A DNA stretch of 64,000 bases, from contig JAVTVX010000001.1 of NCBI GenBank assembly GCA_033439265.1, positions 19,672,608-19,736,607 of the forward strand, written 5' to 3'. The stretch comes from Dillenia suffruticosa (Eukaryota; Streptophyta; Magnoliopsida; Dilleniales; Dilleniaceae). The notes beneath the pieces are model-generated. The model was not told the DNA's origin and did no database searches. It saw only the letters and a list, made by a program, of their open reading frames with translations. The position numbers and the translations under genes were made by a program. Below are positions 36,401 through 48,105 of this stretch, piece by piece. How positions within the stretch are numbered: the first letter of the stretch is position 1; each line of letters opens with the position of its first letter.

Positions 36401-39400
36401 CTATGATATGTAATTTTATCTGAACATATAGCAGTCAATGCCGATAGCTAGCCAAGAGAACAGTTAAAAGACACATGTAGGTGTATGCCAACCAAATTGT
36501 ACACAAATAAACCCTTTATAACAATATTACATATGTAGACAAGAATATGAATGATGGCAAGTGGAGTGTTTCCTTCTAGTCTATCCTATCCAAAGCAGTC
36601 GTTGCAAATGTATCATATTTGAAAATGATAATTTGCTATTAAGGCAATCCTAAACAGGTAAAGAAAACTAACCATCTGCTCCAGCATTTTAATAGCCTCT
36701 AGGTTGAAAATGTGCTGCATCCTAAGGTCCATCCGTATAGCCCGCATCCGATCCCATAGGAAGTTATAAGTGCCAAGGAACTTTTCGTCATAAGCCTGAT
36801 TGAGCAAATTCAGAAGATAATCAACTGTCTTCTGCAATATTGGCATAGGTCGTATCAAGTCTGCATCCCTCTCTGCTGTTCTGTTATACTGCAACAATAA
36901 CATTAAATTTGCCATCGTGCTTAGTACTTTTTACCTTAAGAGTTATTATAGTAGTAATAAAGCAATTGTAATGCAGCCAAATAAGAAGAAGTCTACAGCA
37001 CAAAGTACCTTTTTAACAGCGAGGAATTTACTTGTTTGATTTCTATCCCCATCCAAGCGTTCATAGGGATCAAGATCCCCTTTCCTTTCTCGTTCCTCCC
37101 TTTCTGACTCTGAATAGGGGAAAAAAAGATTTAAAATAGGTGAAATGATATTGGATCATATTATATAATCAAGCATTAACTAAAAAATGTCATAACATTT
37201 TAGTTTCTATGTGCTGATGCATGCTCCCTTTCAAGTTGAGAATCTGATATATTGAGGAATTGCAGCTCTCTGCAGGTCAAATAGTCTGAAATATATATAT
37301 CATGATTCATACAAATGCATTCTCTATTTTTCAAAATGTTTGAAACAATTTCAGTTGGCATATCACAAAAATATATTTGTCTTTTAAATTCTTGTTGCTA
37401 AGGATTCTATCGGACAAGATTTAGGTTCATGCTCTCAACAAATAATGTCCTTTAACAGGGAGAAGAAAAAAAAGGGAAAAAAACTACAGTTGTTTACTGA
37501 AAATGCATTACTAGATCAATAAGTTGAGAGGCATACCAGGACACATATCTGGACATAAGCCAATTATCATCCTGGATGAATCCAAGCCTTCAAAATCAGA
37601 TAAGGCATTGGCATTAGGGACAACCTGTGCTACTTCTGCACTATGCTCTAATTTATGCCTCCCCAGAACAGACTGGTCCTGTCTTTTTGCTGAAATATTC
37701 TGGTTTCCAGCTTCTGGACTTTTTTGTGGCTCTTGGCTGAGTTCAACCTTGAACCTGGCCAGCCGCTTAGCCTTGGCTTGCATTTCTCTGCAAAGTGAAA
37801 GATAAATAACACAGAGTGAATTAAATAATAATTTACATGGAAAAACACTTTCTACTTCCAACAAATGCACCTGTACGCATCAGTATCACATTGGCTCAAA
37901 TAACTCTTTTCCTCAAAGGTCTGATCTGCTGATGTTAAGGGGGGTGATCTGGTCCTTTTGGCAAGAGGAAAACCGGCAGGCTTGGATGTGGCAGGTTGAC
38001 CATCAATATCATTGGTGTGGGCCAACAACCTCCGTTGGTTGTGTATTGGAACAGTACTGGAGAATAAATTTGATCCAGAAACTGGTCTTGGAGGAGACAA
38101 TGATGGCCTGCATACAGGTAACAAGTACCAATCCATCGTTGTTATTTAAAATTGGGGGGAAAAACAATGGAAATAGAAGGCCATAAGCCCCTGTTGTATG
38201 TACAGAAAACAAATTCAACCGGTTCCCTCTCATTAATTGCAGAATGTCAACTTACATGAACCAACAAACAGTTTATTTATGCCTATTTTTCTTTCCCCTA
38301 CTTGATGGCTAACCAACACCAGTTGGTTCAGTATCTATACCAAAGAAGATTGTCCTTTCCTGAGATGAGAGAGTGGATCACTGGAAAGTACTATACTTTC
38401 TACACAAATGCACCTGTACTTACGCATCCGTGTCATATTGGTGGAAATAGGGCGTTCCCTGAAAGGCCTGATCAGCTGCTTCTGGTCTTAAAGGGGGTGA
38501 CCTGGTTTTTTTGGGAAGTCGGAAGCTAGCAGGCTTGGGTGCAGCAACTTCAGCATCAATATCATTAGTGTTGGCCAAGAGCCACCCTTCATCATATGAT
38601 TGAACAGTACGCAAGACAAAACTTGATCCAGAAACAGAATTAGGAGTCGGAGATGATGAGGACCTGGATACAGGAAAAAGGTGTCAGGTTCTATTGGGAT
38701 TCACAGAGAGTGAAAGGCCATAAGATCCTTTACTTACCTGAAAATTAAAATCGGATTCATGCAAACCCACATTTGCCAAGAATGTCAACTATTGATAACT
38801 GACCAGAGTCTCTCTCTCTCTCTCTGTTTTTTTTTTCCTTTTTAAATTTTCAATGAATCAGTTTGTTTCATCAACTGACCCAAGTAGTAAGTTCCATTAA
38901 TTAACAAACAAAAGCAACCATGCCACATAGAAGAAATAATTGATCTCCTCTCAAAACTTGTAAGTTTCACGCTGATTTTGGTTCCCTAGCCTTGGAAGTT
39001 TCATGCTTTACAGCAGACAAGTTTATGAAGACGGATCGGGGCTTGTTAGTTGGATTGATCGGATAACCCATTTATGGGTTCTTTGCCTTTGCTTTGAGAG
39101 GGTGACAAAGTTCAAAGAAATTGCAGCCAAGTGAAATTATCCTCCTTAGCACCAAGATCGAAATCTCTTTTGAAGTATTAAGGAGGACCTCTTGGTGCCA
39201 ACAATAGAAATATACCGGTGAGTGCCTATTGTCCAGAAGTTTTTAGGTAAGCTCAAGTTAGAAGAGGACCTTTCCCAGCATGGTTGAAAGGCTAATTGCA
39301 GCTAAGGCTAATTTATCCAATTTGTACAAAAAAAAAAAAAAAAAAAAATTCTTGGGATTATATTCAAAGGATTTATGGTGGAAATGGAATTATCGAAGAA

Positions 39401-42012
39401 GCTGGTTATCATTGCCAAAATTAGAGTAAAACAGAAGGGATGGACGTTTTCATAAAGAAAAAAAATAGATATTGGACCGAATGATAAGGCAGCTCCCACC
39501 CCCCAAAAGGGAGAGACAGAGAACGAGAGGAAAGAAAAAGGCGTAAACACATCAGCTTCAAAGGGCCTTCCGATCCCTATTGACATCACGGAGAAAAATT
39601 CCGCCGAATCTCCAGGCTCTCATGACCAGAGAGACAAGAAATACTATCATATCTTGTATAGATTTTCCATTGTGAAGATCCACATTCCTGTCTAACTATA
39701 AACACTGTCCATCTTATTATACTTAACAGTCCTATTTAAAGCAACAAATAGTTCTTAGAGAGGAAACCAGGCTCCCAGTGTGTACACAAAACCTAGGTCA
39801 CAAGCTAGACTCTCCTATACAAAAAAGGGTAATCAAAAAGCAGATTGAGTGGTGCCTGGAAACAAGTTACATATTCATCATAAGAACAACCCTAATGCAT
39901 GTGCAAATAAAGGCTGCAGTCATGGGACAGTCTGTAGCATTTCAGATCCTTTAGTGGCAATGACATGCGCCATAAAGCAAGGTGCTTATAATGGCCATAT
40001 AAGAGTTCAAAAGATCCCAATTTTGACCCACTGCTGGTGTGCCTACCTCTGACCATCAGCAAATGAAGGCCGGAGATCTTGCCCAAAGTGATTGTATTCA
40101 TGGCTACTGAAGTTATGGTGTGTTCTGTGGAATTTGACAATCAACAATCTAGAAAGTCAAACCTGAATTATTAAAAATTGGAAAAACATTAAGGGCTCAA
40201 AACAAGAGGGTAATAGAAGGAATTACAATTTCTTTAAGGAACTGGTATACGAAGAAATAAAACTCCAATAAAAGGATTATAGGTAGCCAGAGAAATCATC
40301 CTTTCAAAGCTGTGTGAGGAATTTTGAAATTAAACAACAAATTTATGGAAAACTATTTAAACTTTGCTCATCTGTATTAAAAAAAGAAAAAAGAAAACTC
40401 CTAAATTTCAAATTCGGACCTAAGTTTTTGAACTTTAGACTACACAATAAACCCCTATCCATCCTTGTTCTGTAAACATATTAAGATACTTTTGGATCAT
40501 GGACATCAAGAGGCTTTAAAATATTATCAGTACAAAGCTTTGAAGAATAGGTTGAAATCTGTTTTAACGAACTTTTGTGTTTTTTCTTATAGCATCCGTA
40601 AGGGTCACACGATGCACATGACACAAAAATCTGTTATGAGCAAACCTGGAAACTTTAAGAGTGATATCTTTCACAATTTCTTGGTCCAATTAATTCAAAA
40701 AATAAAGCAAAATTTAACTTTAATTAAGTATCCAACATCCCTATATGGATGCTCGGCTTGTTACAATATAAATATACAAGTGCACCACTCCACATAAGCT
40801 TTAGCTTTTTGTGACATCGGTTGTTTCACACAGCTTATATATATACACCACTGGAAACAAGTTACATATTCATCACAAGAACAGCCCTAATAAAAATTGT
40901 TCCATGATTGGATAAAACTTTGATACACCTTGAACCAAGATATGTATGCAAACCAACACATTACAAGACAAATGCAGTTAGAAAATTGACTTGAGATGAA
41001 TAAGGTTCCAGAACTTTTTAACTGATGAACACAACAAACATGTAGAGGCAGACACACACACACTCTCTCTCTCTCCCACAAAGCAAAGCAAAGCAAAGCA
41101 AAGCAAAGGGCAGCTGTACTAGAGGTTAGCATGGTTGGCATAGTTTGTTACCTCGAAGGGCCCACAATAGGTTGGGTGCTTTCAAAAGCCAAAGGAGGTG
41201 ATGGCACCGTCTCTCGTGGATCAGGAACCCTGGCATCAACAAAGAACATTATGGACTCAAAACTACCTTGCAAAACAAGAAAAAGAAAATCGGTCTAGCA
41301 GATGTTACCATCAGTGGGTTTTCCTTTTAAGGCAACAAAAATGAATGCCAGGAAACAGAAAGTGCTTGGTGAATCAGTGGAACCATAAAATACTCCGAAA
41401 CACAATATCAATTGCATAAGTAAATTAGTAAATCAGTAGTACCACGTTCACACATAATTCTTCGACAGCAATACGAAACACGTGATTGCCTCATGTACAA
41501 GGTGTGCTGGAATTCCCCAATTTAATGCCAAATTATTTAAAACAACATATACCTCTCCCCTATTAAAAGAAATGGCAACTAACTACTACATAAGATTAGT
41601 CCTATACCCTTGTCAATGAGAGCTCTCAATCAGATCCAACCCAAATCAAAACAACCAAACCCCAATACTAAGAACCCTAATAAAAGCAAAGAAAGAGTCA
41701 TAGAGAACCATAGCCCCAGTGGGTGTTTTCAGTTTCTTCGGAAGCTACAATTGTTGAAACCTCGCATATAATGCGAAAACCTAATGTAGATAAAAGAACG
41801 TGCTAATGTCAATCAGGGTTGTGGTTCTTCCGAATACAGATACAAAAGACATTATGAGAGAGAGAGAGAGAGAACCTGAAAGACTGAGGATGAAAGACAT
41901 GGGTTGTAGCGGAAGGAGGAGAGAGAGACCGGTTGAACTGGAACTGGGTGAAAGGGTTTTGCTCAAGGGGACGGGATGTTGGGCCTGCATCCTTCGTGAA
42001 TCCATAAGACAT
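31229..42012 (-). CDS. SAC3B: SAC3/GANP family protein, SAC3B-like (15 exons)
   Basis: Exons in coding order: 41876-42012, 41152-41229, 40047-40124, 38424-38663, 37877-38107, 37537-37787, 37009-37109, 36673-36888, 36192-36419, 36020-36111, 35842-35935, 34814-34906, 33926-34704, 33732-33846, 31229-33022. Every junction keeps phase; total 4527 nt, 1508 aa. SAC3B is the scaffold of the TREX-2 complex that links transcription to mRNA export at the nuclear pore. The SAC3/GANP core begins at GLCPDMCP (about 331-338) and includes ERDADLIRP, LHIIAMHELCEYTKGEG, LNIEQMNKTS and RTGNFIAFFRL. Next come a Ser-rich linker (exon 13), a basic segment WKRRASKRRELREKK, and the long C-terminal exon. Exons 4 and 5 are diverged copies of each other. 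Donors of exons 10 (GTTGCC) and 13 (GTTTGT) are weak. Start chosen at MSYGFTKD; an in-frame ATG at 42036 is an alternative. Confidence 0.9.
34918..35317. repeat. SAC3B intronic source of the 26910-27310 copy
   Basis: The matching tract within intron 11 of the SAC3B gene. Because the SAC3B exon continues to its left while only intronic sequence appears in the other copy, this locus is taken as the donor. Confidence 0.8.
39856..39896. repeat. 41-bp dispersed repeat, copy 1 (SAC3B intron)
   Basis: Nearly identical (two mismatches) to 40851-40891, about 1 kb away, in the same orientation, on either side of SAC3B exon 3. Flanks are unrelated. Confidence 0.8.
40851..40891. repeat. 41-bp dispersed repeat, copy 2 (SAC3B intron)
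   Basis: Partner of 39856-39896. A short CT run and (CAAAG)n pentanucleotide repeats follow at about 41060-41107. Confidence 0.8.
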
Positions 42013-42036
42013 ATCTATCTCCCCCCAATTCAACAA

Positions 42037-42811
42037 CTCTACCTCCTAATCAACCTTCGAACGTCACATCTATCGAAGAAATCCACAAGAATCTCTCTGA
42101 GTTTTCCCCGCCGAACCTCTCCGGTTTCTTCCCAATCTTTTTCCTCCCTTCTCAACCTTTTGAAGTTCCTGAGAAAACCGGAGTGCAAATGCTACCAGCG
42201 AAATTTCTATTTTGTGAATCATGGCATTATGCGTTGCAAAACGACGTCGTTTTCTTGACTCGAGCCTTGACCTCCGCAAGCACCGACCGCCACCGTTTCA
42301 AATTCGACTAAATTCAATTTAAATTAATATAAACTTATATTTTACCCTTATAATATCTTATATTTCGTAATTACGTTATTATCCAATTTGATAATTGTTC
42401 AATGATTTTTATGTTTTTTAAGATAAAACTTATAATAATCAAATCTTAAAATTTTTTTAAGAATAATAAAATTTAATAAGAATATATTATTAAATAAAGA
42501 TTTATAATGTGAAATGAGCTTTTCATAAATAGATAATTAATACAATAAATGTATATTGAAACTTCAACCAATGCAACCTAACGTGTAATATATGCACATG
42601 CACATGAATAAACAAATTTGTTCAAAAATAATTTTTTTGTTTTTTTGGTTTATGGAACTCAAATATATATAAACATTGTCAAAAATAAGTATTTAATACT
42701 TTATAAGTAATAATTAATTTATGGTTTCAAAATACTGAAAATAGCTAACAAAAATAACAAGCCAAGACTATTCCAAACAAATATTTTTGCAAAATTGTAC
42801 AATATATATAT

Positions 42812-42812
<1 letters not shown>
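42037..42812. other. SAC3B upstream region
   Basis: 42037-42300 is moderately GC-rich and is the likely SAC3B 5' leader and promoter; beyond it the sequence is AT-rich. ORFs on the plus strand opposite exon 1 are shadows. Confidence 0.5.

Positions 42813-42868
<56 letters not shown>
42813..42868. repeat. (TAA)n microsatellite
   Basis: About 18 uninterrupted TAA units. Confidence 0.95.
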
Positions 42869-42942
42869 GAGTAGTAAATAATTACAAGAAAATATGAACC
42901 CTCCATCTCAAATATAGTAAGCTAAAAACTCACTATGATACC

Positions 42943-43134
42943 AACAGTCAATTGGATTAATGGGATATAGTACTAAATCCCTTAACTAAGGTCATGAGTT
43001 CGACTTGCATCTTGATCATAGAAAAAACTACGTTGAGAGGATAATCCCTTAAATAGGTCACTGCAAGTCTCAAATTGGATTAATCGAAATATGACTCCGA
43101 ATGCCGATTGGTATAGTAAAATAAATAAATAAAT
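42943..43134 (+). mobile_element. ~190-bp SINE, plus orientation
   Basis: Flanked by AACTCACTATGAT (about 42930-42942) and AACTCATAATGAT (43135-43147), 11 of 13 matching. It has an A-box-like TTGGATTAATGGGATATAG, a B-box-like TGAGTTCGACTTGC, a body GGATTAATCGAAATATGAC, and an (AAAT)n end. It is collinear with 56097-56289. Confidence 0.65.
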
Positions 43135-43236
43135 AACTCATAATGATTTGACATGCAAATTTAAAAATCACCTTAATGAAATTAATACACATACTGTTTT
43201 TTTATTAATTAATACATAATCTTATATGTAAGTATT

Positions 43237-43320
43237 TTTTTTTGTTACATAAGAATTTAAATATGGAATTATCAGATTTGAGGAGAGATTTGTACCATTA
43301 GACGGGCCCCTTGGAGACAC
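43237..43320 (-). mobile_element. Short SINE copy related to 10593-10672
   Basis: The minus strand shows TCTAATGGTACAAATC (A-box-like) and GATAATTCCATATTTAAATT before a terminal A tract, matching the 10593-10672 element along its length. No clear target-site duplication. Confidence 0.5.
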
Positions 43321-43729
43321 ATCTAAATATAGTTGCTAGGTAAACCCCTACATATATGGATTAAGGCAATCCTAGGGGTGACAAAAACAAAATACTTGGG
43401 CTTGCCCTGATGATTGATCAAACCTACAATCTTTATTTAAAACTTAACAAAAAGATAATTTCAGATTAACTATACTATTTAATTTGTAATATTTTTTAAT
43501 CACAATAAAAAATTATGATATATTTTAAGTATTATAAAAACTCTTTGATCTCAAAATATAAACATTTTTTAACACAACTAGTCTCATACTCAGATAAAGG
43601 AGGAGAATTACGATGTCATCATAAAAATTTTTTCAAGACCCAAATAGAAAATTCTCCTATATTGGTTTCAAACGATCGATTTCAAAATTTATAATTAATA
43701 TTCAGTTAATTATTATAAAAAAATTTTGA

Positions 43730-44007
43730 GGCACCAAATTCGACTCCGGCTGTGGTTGGCCTGCCTCCTGCCATTTTTGATGGTCTTCCTGGTGTAAAAA
43801 ATCGCTCGGTGAGTGGTCCAGTTGTCGTGATTGTGTTATATTTTTGGCTTAAAAAGCATTGCAATGTCCTTAACCAGATATGGTTCTATTTCCAGCCTGA
43901 TCCGGCTGGGAAGAGAGCAGAAATCACATGTGCGGCTTGCGGTGGACAATTAGGGCATGTCTTTAAAGGTGATGGCTTCAAAACACCCACCGGGAAGAGA
44001 GGATAGA
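43730..44007 (+). pseudogene. Methionine sulfoxide reductase B fragment
   Basis: Two pieces of a plant MSRB gene keep their order and an intron. The first (43730-43808) encodes GTKFDSGCGWPA, then shifts frame, then AIFDGLPGVKNRS. The second follows an intron with GTGAGT donor (43809) and TTCCAG acceptor (43894), and reads PDPAGKRAEITCAACGGQLG followed by HVFKGDGF. MSRB reduces methionine-R-sulfoxide; CAAC carries two zinc ligands. After FKTPT the expected DERHCVN with the catalytic Cys is replaced by GKRG and a stop. With a frameshift in exon one, no start, and no catalytic Cys, this cannot be an active enzyme. The retained intron shows a DNA-level duplication rather than a retrocopy. Confidence 0.8.
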
Positions 44008-44930
44008 AAATGGGAGGCTCTATCACTGAGCTATTCTTGAGGGACTGTCTTGAACTTTTATGTGATCCTCTTTGTCCTTCCTTTTTGGGAGGTGTTCTTT
44101 TGCTTGACCATACAACCAATGTTAAACAAATGGTATAATGTGCCATTGCACCTAAACTCTTACCTCAAAATTTTCGATTCAATTCCTGAAAAGTAATTTA
44201 CAGATAACCACATATCATGGGGAGGGCATGATTTATCTGTCCATGTTATTTTTCCCCTTTAAAACAAGGTGAAATTTTGATTAAAAGAGAAAAGGAAATA
44301 AAAAGGCACATTAACCATAAATCAAGTTTTTCCACAATTCTTGGTCAACACGAGCTATGATCGACTAAAGCCAACTCGAGTTAGAGTTAGACATGTAAGA
44401 GATAAAATTCTCCAGATATTTATTTTCTCCATACAGAATACTCAAATCCAAGACTTTGGAATCAATGCCCCAACCATTGGACCAATTAGGAATTGATACC
44501 ATGAGAGTTCTCACTCACTGTAAATGTCTTATATTAATTAAGGTAAAACCCCTCATCGATTTTTCGCATTAACATTCACCAGAAAAGATTAATGTAAGTG
44601 TTGCAAGTAAAGCCACCAACTCCACACCCATAAAACTCAGTCAGGGGGCATGGTCACTTCAAATAAAGTTCTCATCTCACAAAGAAATTGGTTTGAGGGG
44701 TGACAAAAAAGTGTTCAGGATTGGTAGCAAAAGCTCAAGACAATATTGAAAATTGAACGTCGTGAGTGACAGTTTAGTTGACAAAACTCCCTCCTCCAAC
44801 TTGTGATCTAGAATCTCTGTGTAATCAAAAAAAAAAAAAATGTATTGAAAATTGAACCTGCCATACCACTACCAACTCTGCATCTTTTCTACTCAATCAA
44901 CTAATACCGCAGCTTTACTCATTCTCTCAT
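44008..44930. other. Spacer between MSRB pseudogene and COA4-like gene
   Basis: AT-rich, no gene. A poly-A run lies near 44827-44840. Confidence 0.5.
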
Positions 44931-45490
44931 CTACTTATCCTCGGAATTCTTACTTTTGTTTGCATTCTTCCTCCTCTCATTACAAGCCTTCAATGCTTGA
45001 ACTTCTGCAAATTATCCGAGCATCAAAAACCCAATTGACAAAATTGTACATAAACCGATGGAAACTTAATATACATCTAAATTACGCATACTCCATAGAG
45101 AGAGCGAGAGGGAGGGAGGAAGGGAGAGGAAGAGAGGGAGAGGGAGTGTGTGTACCTCTTTGGCAGGCTTTCCAATCCCTATTTGAATTAATCAAACAAT
45201 CCTGCACACAATAATCAACAGAAATTTAATTGGGTATTTTTCGTATTATCAAAATGAAATCAAATATGAAAAAATTGAGGGTTTAGGGTTTTAGACAGAG
45301 AGAGAGAGAGAGAGAGTGAAGGAGGAAAACAGACCTGCAAGGCCAAGTAGACAGAAGAGCATTGTTGGAGTTGCTTAACGTTGTCATCCTCTTCGTCGGC
45401 GTCGTCCCGATGAAGTGACGGCGGTAATGACTGAGAAGACGGCGGCGATTGTTCTGCTTTGTTTAGGTGTGGGTTCGGTGGCTGGTCCAT
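44931..45490 (-). CDS. Twin-CX9C (CHCH) protein, COA4-like cytochrome oxidase assembly factor
   Basis: A small three-exon gene: 45335-45490, 45156-45201, 44931-45004 (276 nt, 91 aa), all splice phases consistent. The protein has an acidic Pro/Ser-rich N-terminus followed by QLQQCSSVYLALQDC, then NRDWKACQREVQALKAC, i.e. two CX9C motifs at about residues 44-54 and 65-75. A Lys-rich tail ending SEDK follows. Twin CX9C proteins are oxidised by the Mia40 relay in the mitochondrial intermembrane space. The spacing and the WKxCQ..VQAxKxC pattern resemble human COA4/CHCHD8, a cytochrome c oxidase assembly factor. Intron 1 starts close to a GA repeat (45297-45317) and intron 2 contains GA/GGGA repeats (45097-45150). 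An ORF finder sees only exon 1. COX19-type CHCH membership is the main alternative. Confidence 0.8.
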
Positions 45491-47914
45491 TCTTGACCTG
45501 ACTTCCGAAGTTTAGGGCTAGATCTCTTGTCTACCCTTTCATTTTCCTCATTAGTCGAACAAGAAGCCATTAATAATTTGATCACGAGACTTGAGGGGGA
45601 TAAAAAACTAGATTTTTATTTTTTTTTCAAACGTCTGACTTTATAAATATTGTTATCTTTTAAATAAAATATCAAATTTAAACAAAAATAGGTATAGAGA
45701 GAAGATTTAAATCGAGTCCAATCAGATTTAATCAAATTTAATATAATTACTGAATACCCATATTTTATTTTTTTTTTAAATTGCATTGAGTAAAATATTG
45801 GGATTTACAATTTACAAACCCCTAATAATTTTTTTTGTTTCACATTTATTTTTTATTTCTGTTCTTTTTCCTTGTTGAAATTAGTGCTACTTGATCCCAT
45901 AATATTGAAGAAATTTCAATTGGATTCTGTTCATCTTAGATTATCTCTGTTTAGTCATATTTAACGTATAATATTTTTTTAATAAATTAAATTTTTCAAA
46001 AAAAATATAAAATTTTACAAATAAAAATCGAATTTCCTTATAAAAAAAACTTCGAAATTAATAACTATGTTAAAGGAGTGCAGTTAACACAAAATGGAAC
46101 TAATTTCAACTTTCTCAATTGGGACTCATATTATAAAATCAATTTTCATGTTTTATAATTTAATTAAAATATTAAAAATAAATAACTAAATATTATTGTT
46201 TGTATGTAGAAGTCGAACCTACTAGAAACATTATGATGGCTTGTCCCATGATCAACCTTTTAAGAAAATGTATAGACATTTCAATATGCCACAAAAAGAA
46301 AAAAGAACTCATAAGGATCGATTGGTTAAGTAATGTATTAGAAACTTCTAGATATCTAAATGGATCAATCACTTTCTGGAAAAAAAAAAAAAAAAAAAGA
46401 GGTCTAAATTAATTATGATTAAAAAATAGTCATCAAATCAAACGTCCGAGCAATTATGTTGAAAATGAAAATGAAATATAGAAAGAGTATTGCTAGCCAA
46501 AGGTTATATTATCTTGGTGGAAGAAGCATATATTTATTTTGAGTCCACATCGATATTTCCATAAGGAGCTTTTCTTACAAATGGAGGGATGGTACAGTGG
46601 ATAAAGATATTAAAATTTTTAATCAAATATTAAGTTTGAAACGTGAAAATGAAAAAAATTATGTTAGAAAAATTATCTTTTGAAATAGATTTGATAAACG
46701 TTCGAATCAAATTAATTAGAATATGATTTTAAATATCGATAAAAAATAAATAAGAGAAGAGGGTTGAAGAGCTTGTAAAGGGTCTCCGTGGTGAACTGCA
46801 GGGCTCTCAAACCCCACTTGTCAACGTTGTGCTATGACCAAAGCAAAATGGTCTCAAATAATTATACATATGTGAGAAATTAGTGGTTGGTCAAATAGTT
46901 ATAATGTGTATATCAAGAGTTTGGCTAGCTTGTTTTAGTTTTAGGGATGGAAGCAAAAACTTACCATTGATTATCTTTTCTAAATTAATCACATTCAAAA
47001 AATGAAAAAGATCAGAATCATGATAATATTAGATTTGTTTTATAAATTTCAATCATGACTTACTTTTCTACCACGTATCAATTTAAACATATGAAATAAT
47101 TAAGAACTGATACTGCATCAATTTTTTTCCTTGATCGGGCAAATTGGACGAATGATGATTAGTGTAGCAAGTTTACCAAAATATCAAGTAGCCAAATATT
47201 ATTCTTATTTTAAAAAATAATCTAAACTCTATAACGACAGATGAATTTATTCAATTATAAACTCAAAATTAGAAATTTTCTGTTGAAACGTATATCATTT
47301 ATTTCTCTGAGACACTGATTCATTCTTATCATTAACAATTTCCATAAATCTTTCAAAAACTCCAATATAGGTTATAATTTGATACCTAATATTATGCCTT
47401 CATAATCATATATTAATGAAAAATTACAAATATAATTACACCGTAAACTTTAATCTATCTTGGGGTGTAATGACAGTTCACTCTATCGTGAATAAATTAA
47501 GTAGATTATTTTGTAGTTTGTTAGAATTTTGATAAATCAATTGAGAAAATGAGGATAAGATAAAATTTTTTATTTTATTTTATATTATTAAAAAAATTTT
47601 AATTAATAAAAAAGATACCATTTGCCTTTTAAAGATGGGTTGGTAGGGGGGAAGATTTAGGAGAGGTGCATGATTAAGATTTAGAAAAGGAAGGAAAAAA
47701 TATTGTACAAATGTAAATTATTATGCAATATTATTTTGTATAGTTCATATTCCGATTTTGCCCCTCCCTGGTGGAGGAAACGTAGGGTGTATTGTTAACA
47801 ATGGTTGGTTTTAGAGGGCATTTTTAGACAACCGTGGTTTTCTTGTCTGGTTATCACCGAAATAATATAAAGAAATAAATAACAAATTATAATGTCAAAT
47901 TCTCCTCCAAAAAT

Positions 47915-47918
<4 letters not shown>
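45491..47918. other. AT-rich spacer with SINE remnants
   Basis: No gene is recognisable. A degenerate plus-strand SINE-like stretch lies near 45640-45760 and another at 46578-46750. Confidence 0.5.
46578..46750 (+). mobile_element. Candidate SINE, plus orientation
   Basis: An A-box-like GATGGTACAGTGGATAAAG, a B-box-like AAGTTTGAAACG, and a 3' body CGAATCAAATTAATTAGAAT, ending A-rich. Collinear with the minus-strand element 29406-29570. No clear target-site duplication. Confidence 0.5.

Positions 47919-47968
<50 letters not shown>
47919..47968. repeat. (GA)n microsatellite in the RF298-like promoter/leader
   Basis: An uninterrupted GA run just upstream of the presumed 5' leader exon, followed by GAA repeats at about 48008-48027. 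Confidence 0.95.
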
Positions 47969-47972
<4 letters not shown>

Positions 47973-48105
47973 GAGACGGACAGACGTTCAATGCTCTATA
48001 GCAGAAAAGAAGAAGAAGAAGAAGAACAAAGGAACCTTCGATTTCTCGTGTTAGTTTTTGCCGATTTTTCCAACTTTTAATTGCTCTTTAATCAGCTCAA
48101 ATCAG

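Noticed and set aside
41800..42258. 152-codon plus-strand ORF near SAC3B exon 1
   Set aside because: Opposite the first exon and leader of SAC3B; Arg/Glu-rich part comes from the GA repeat; no domain.
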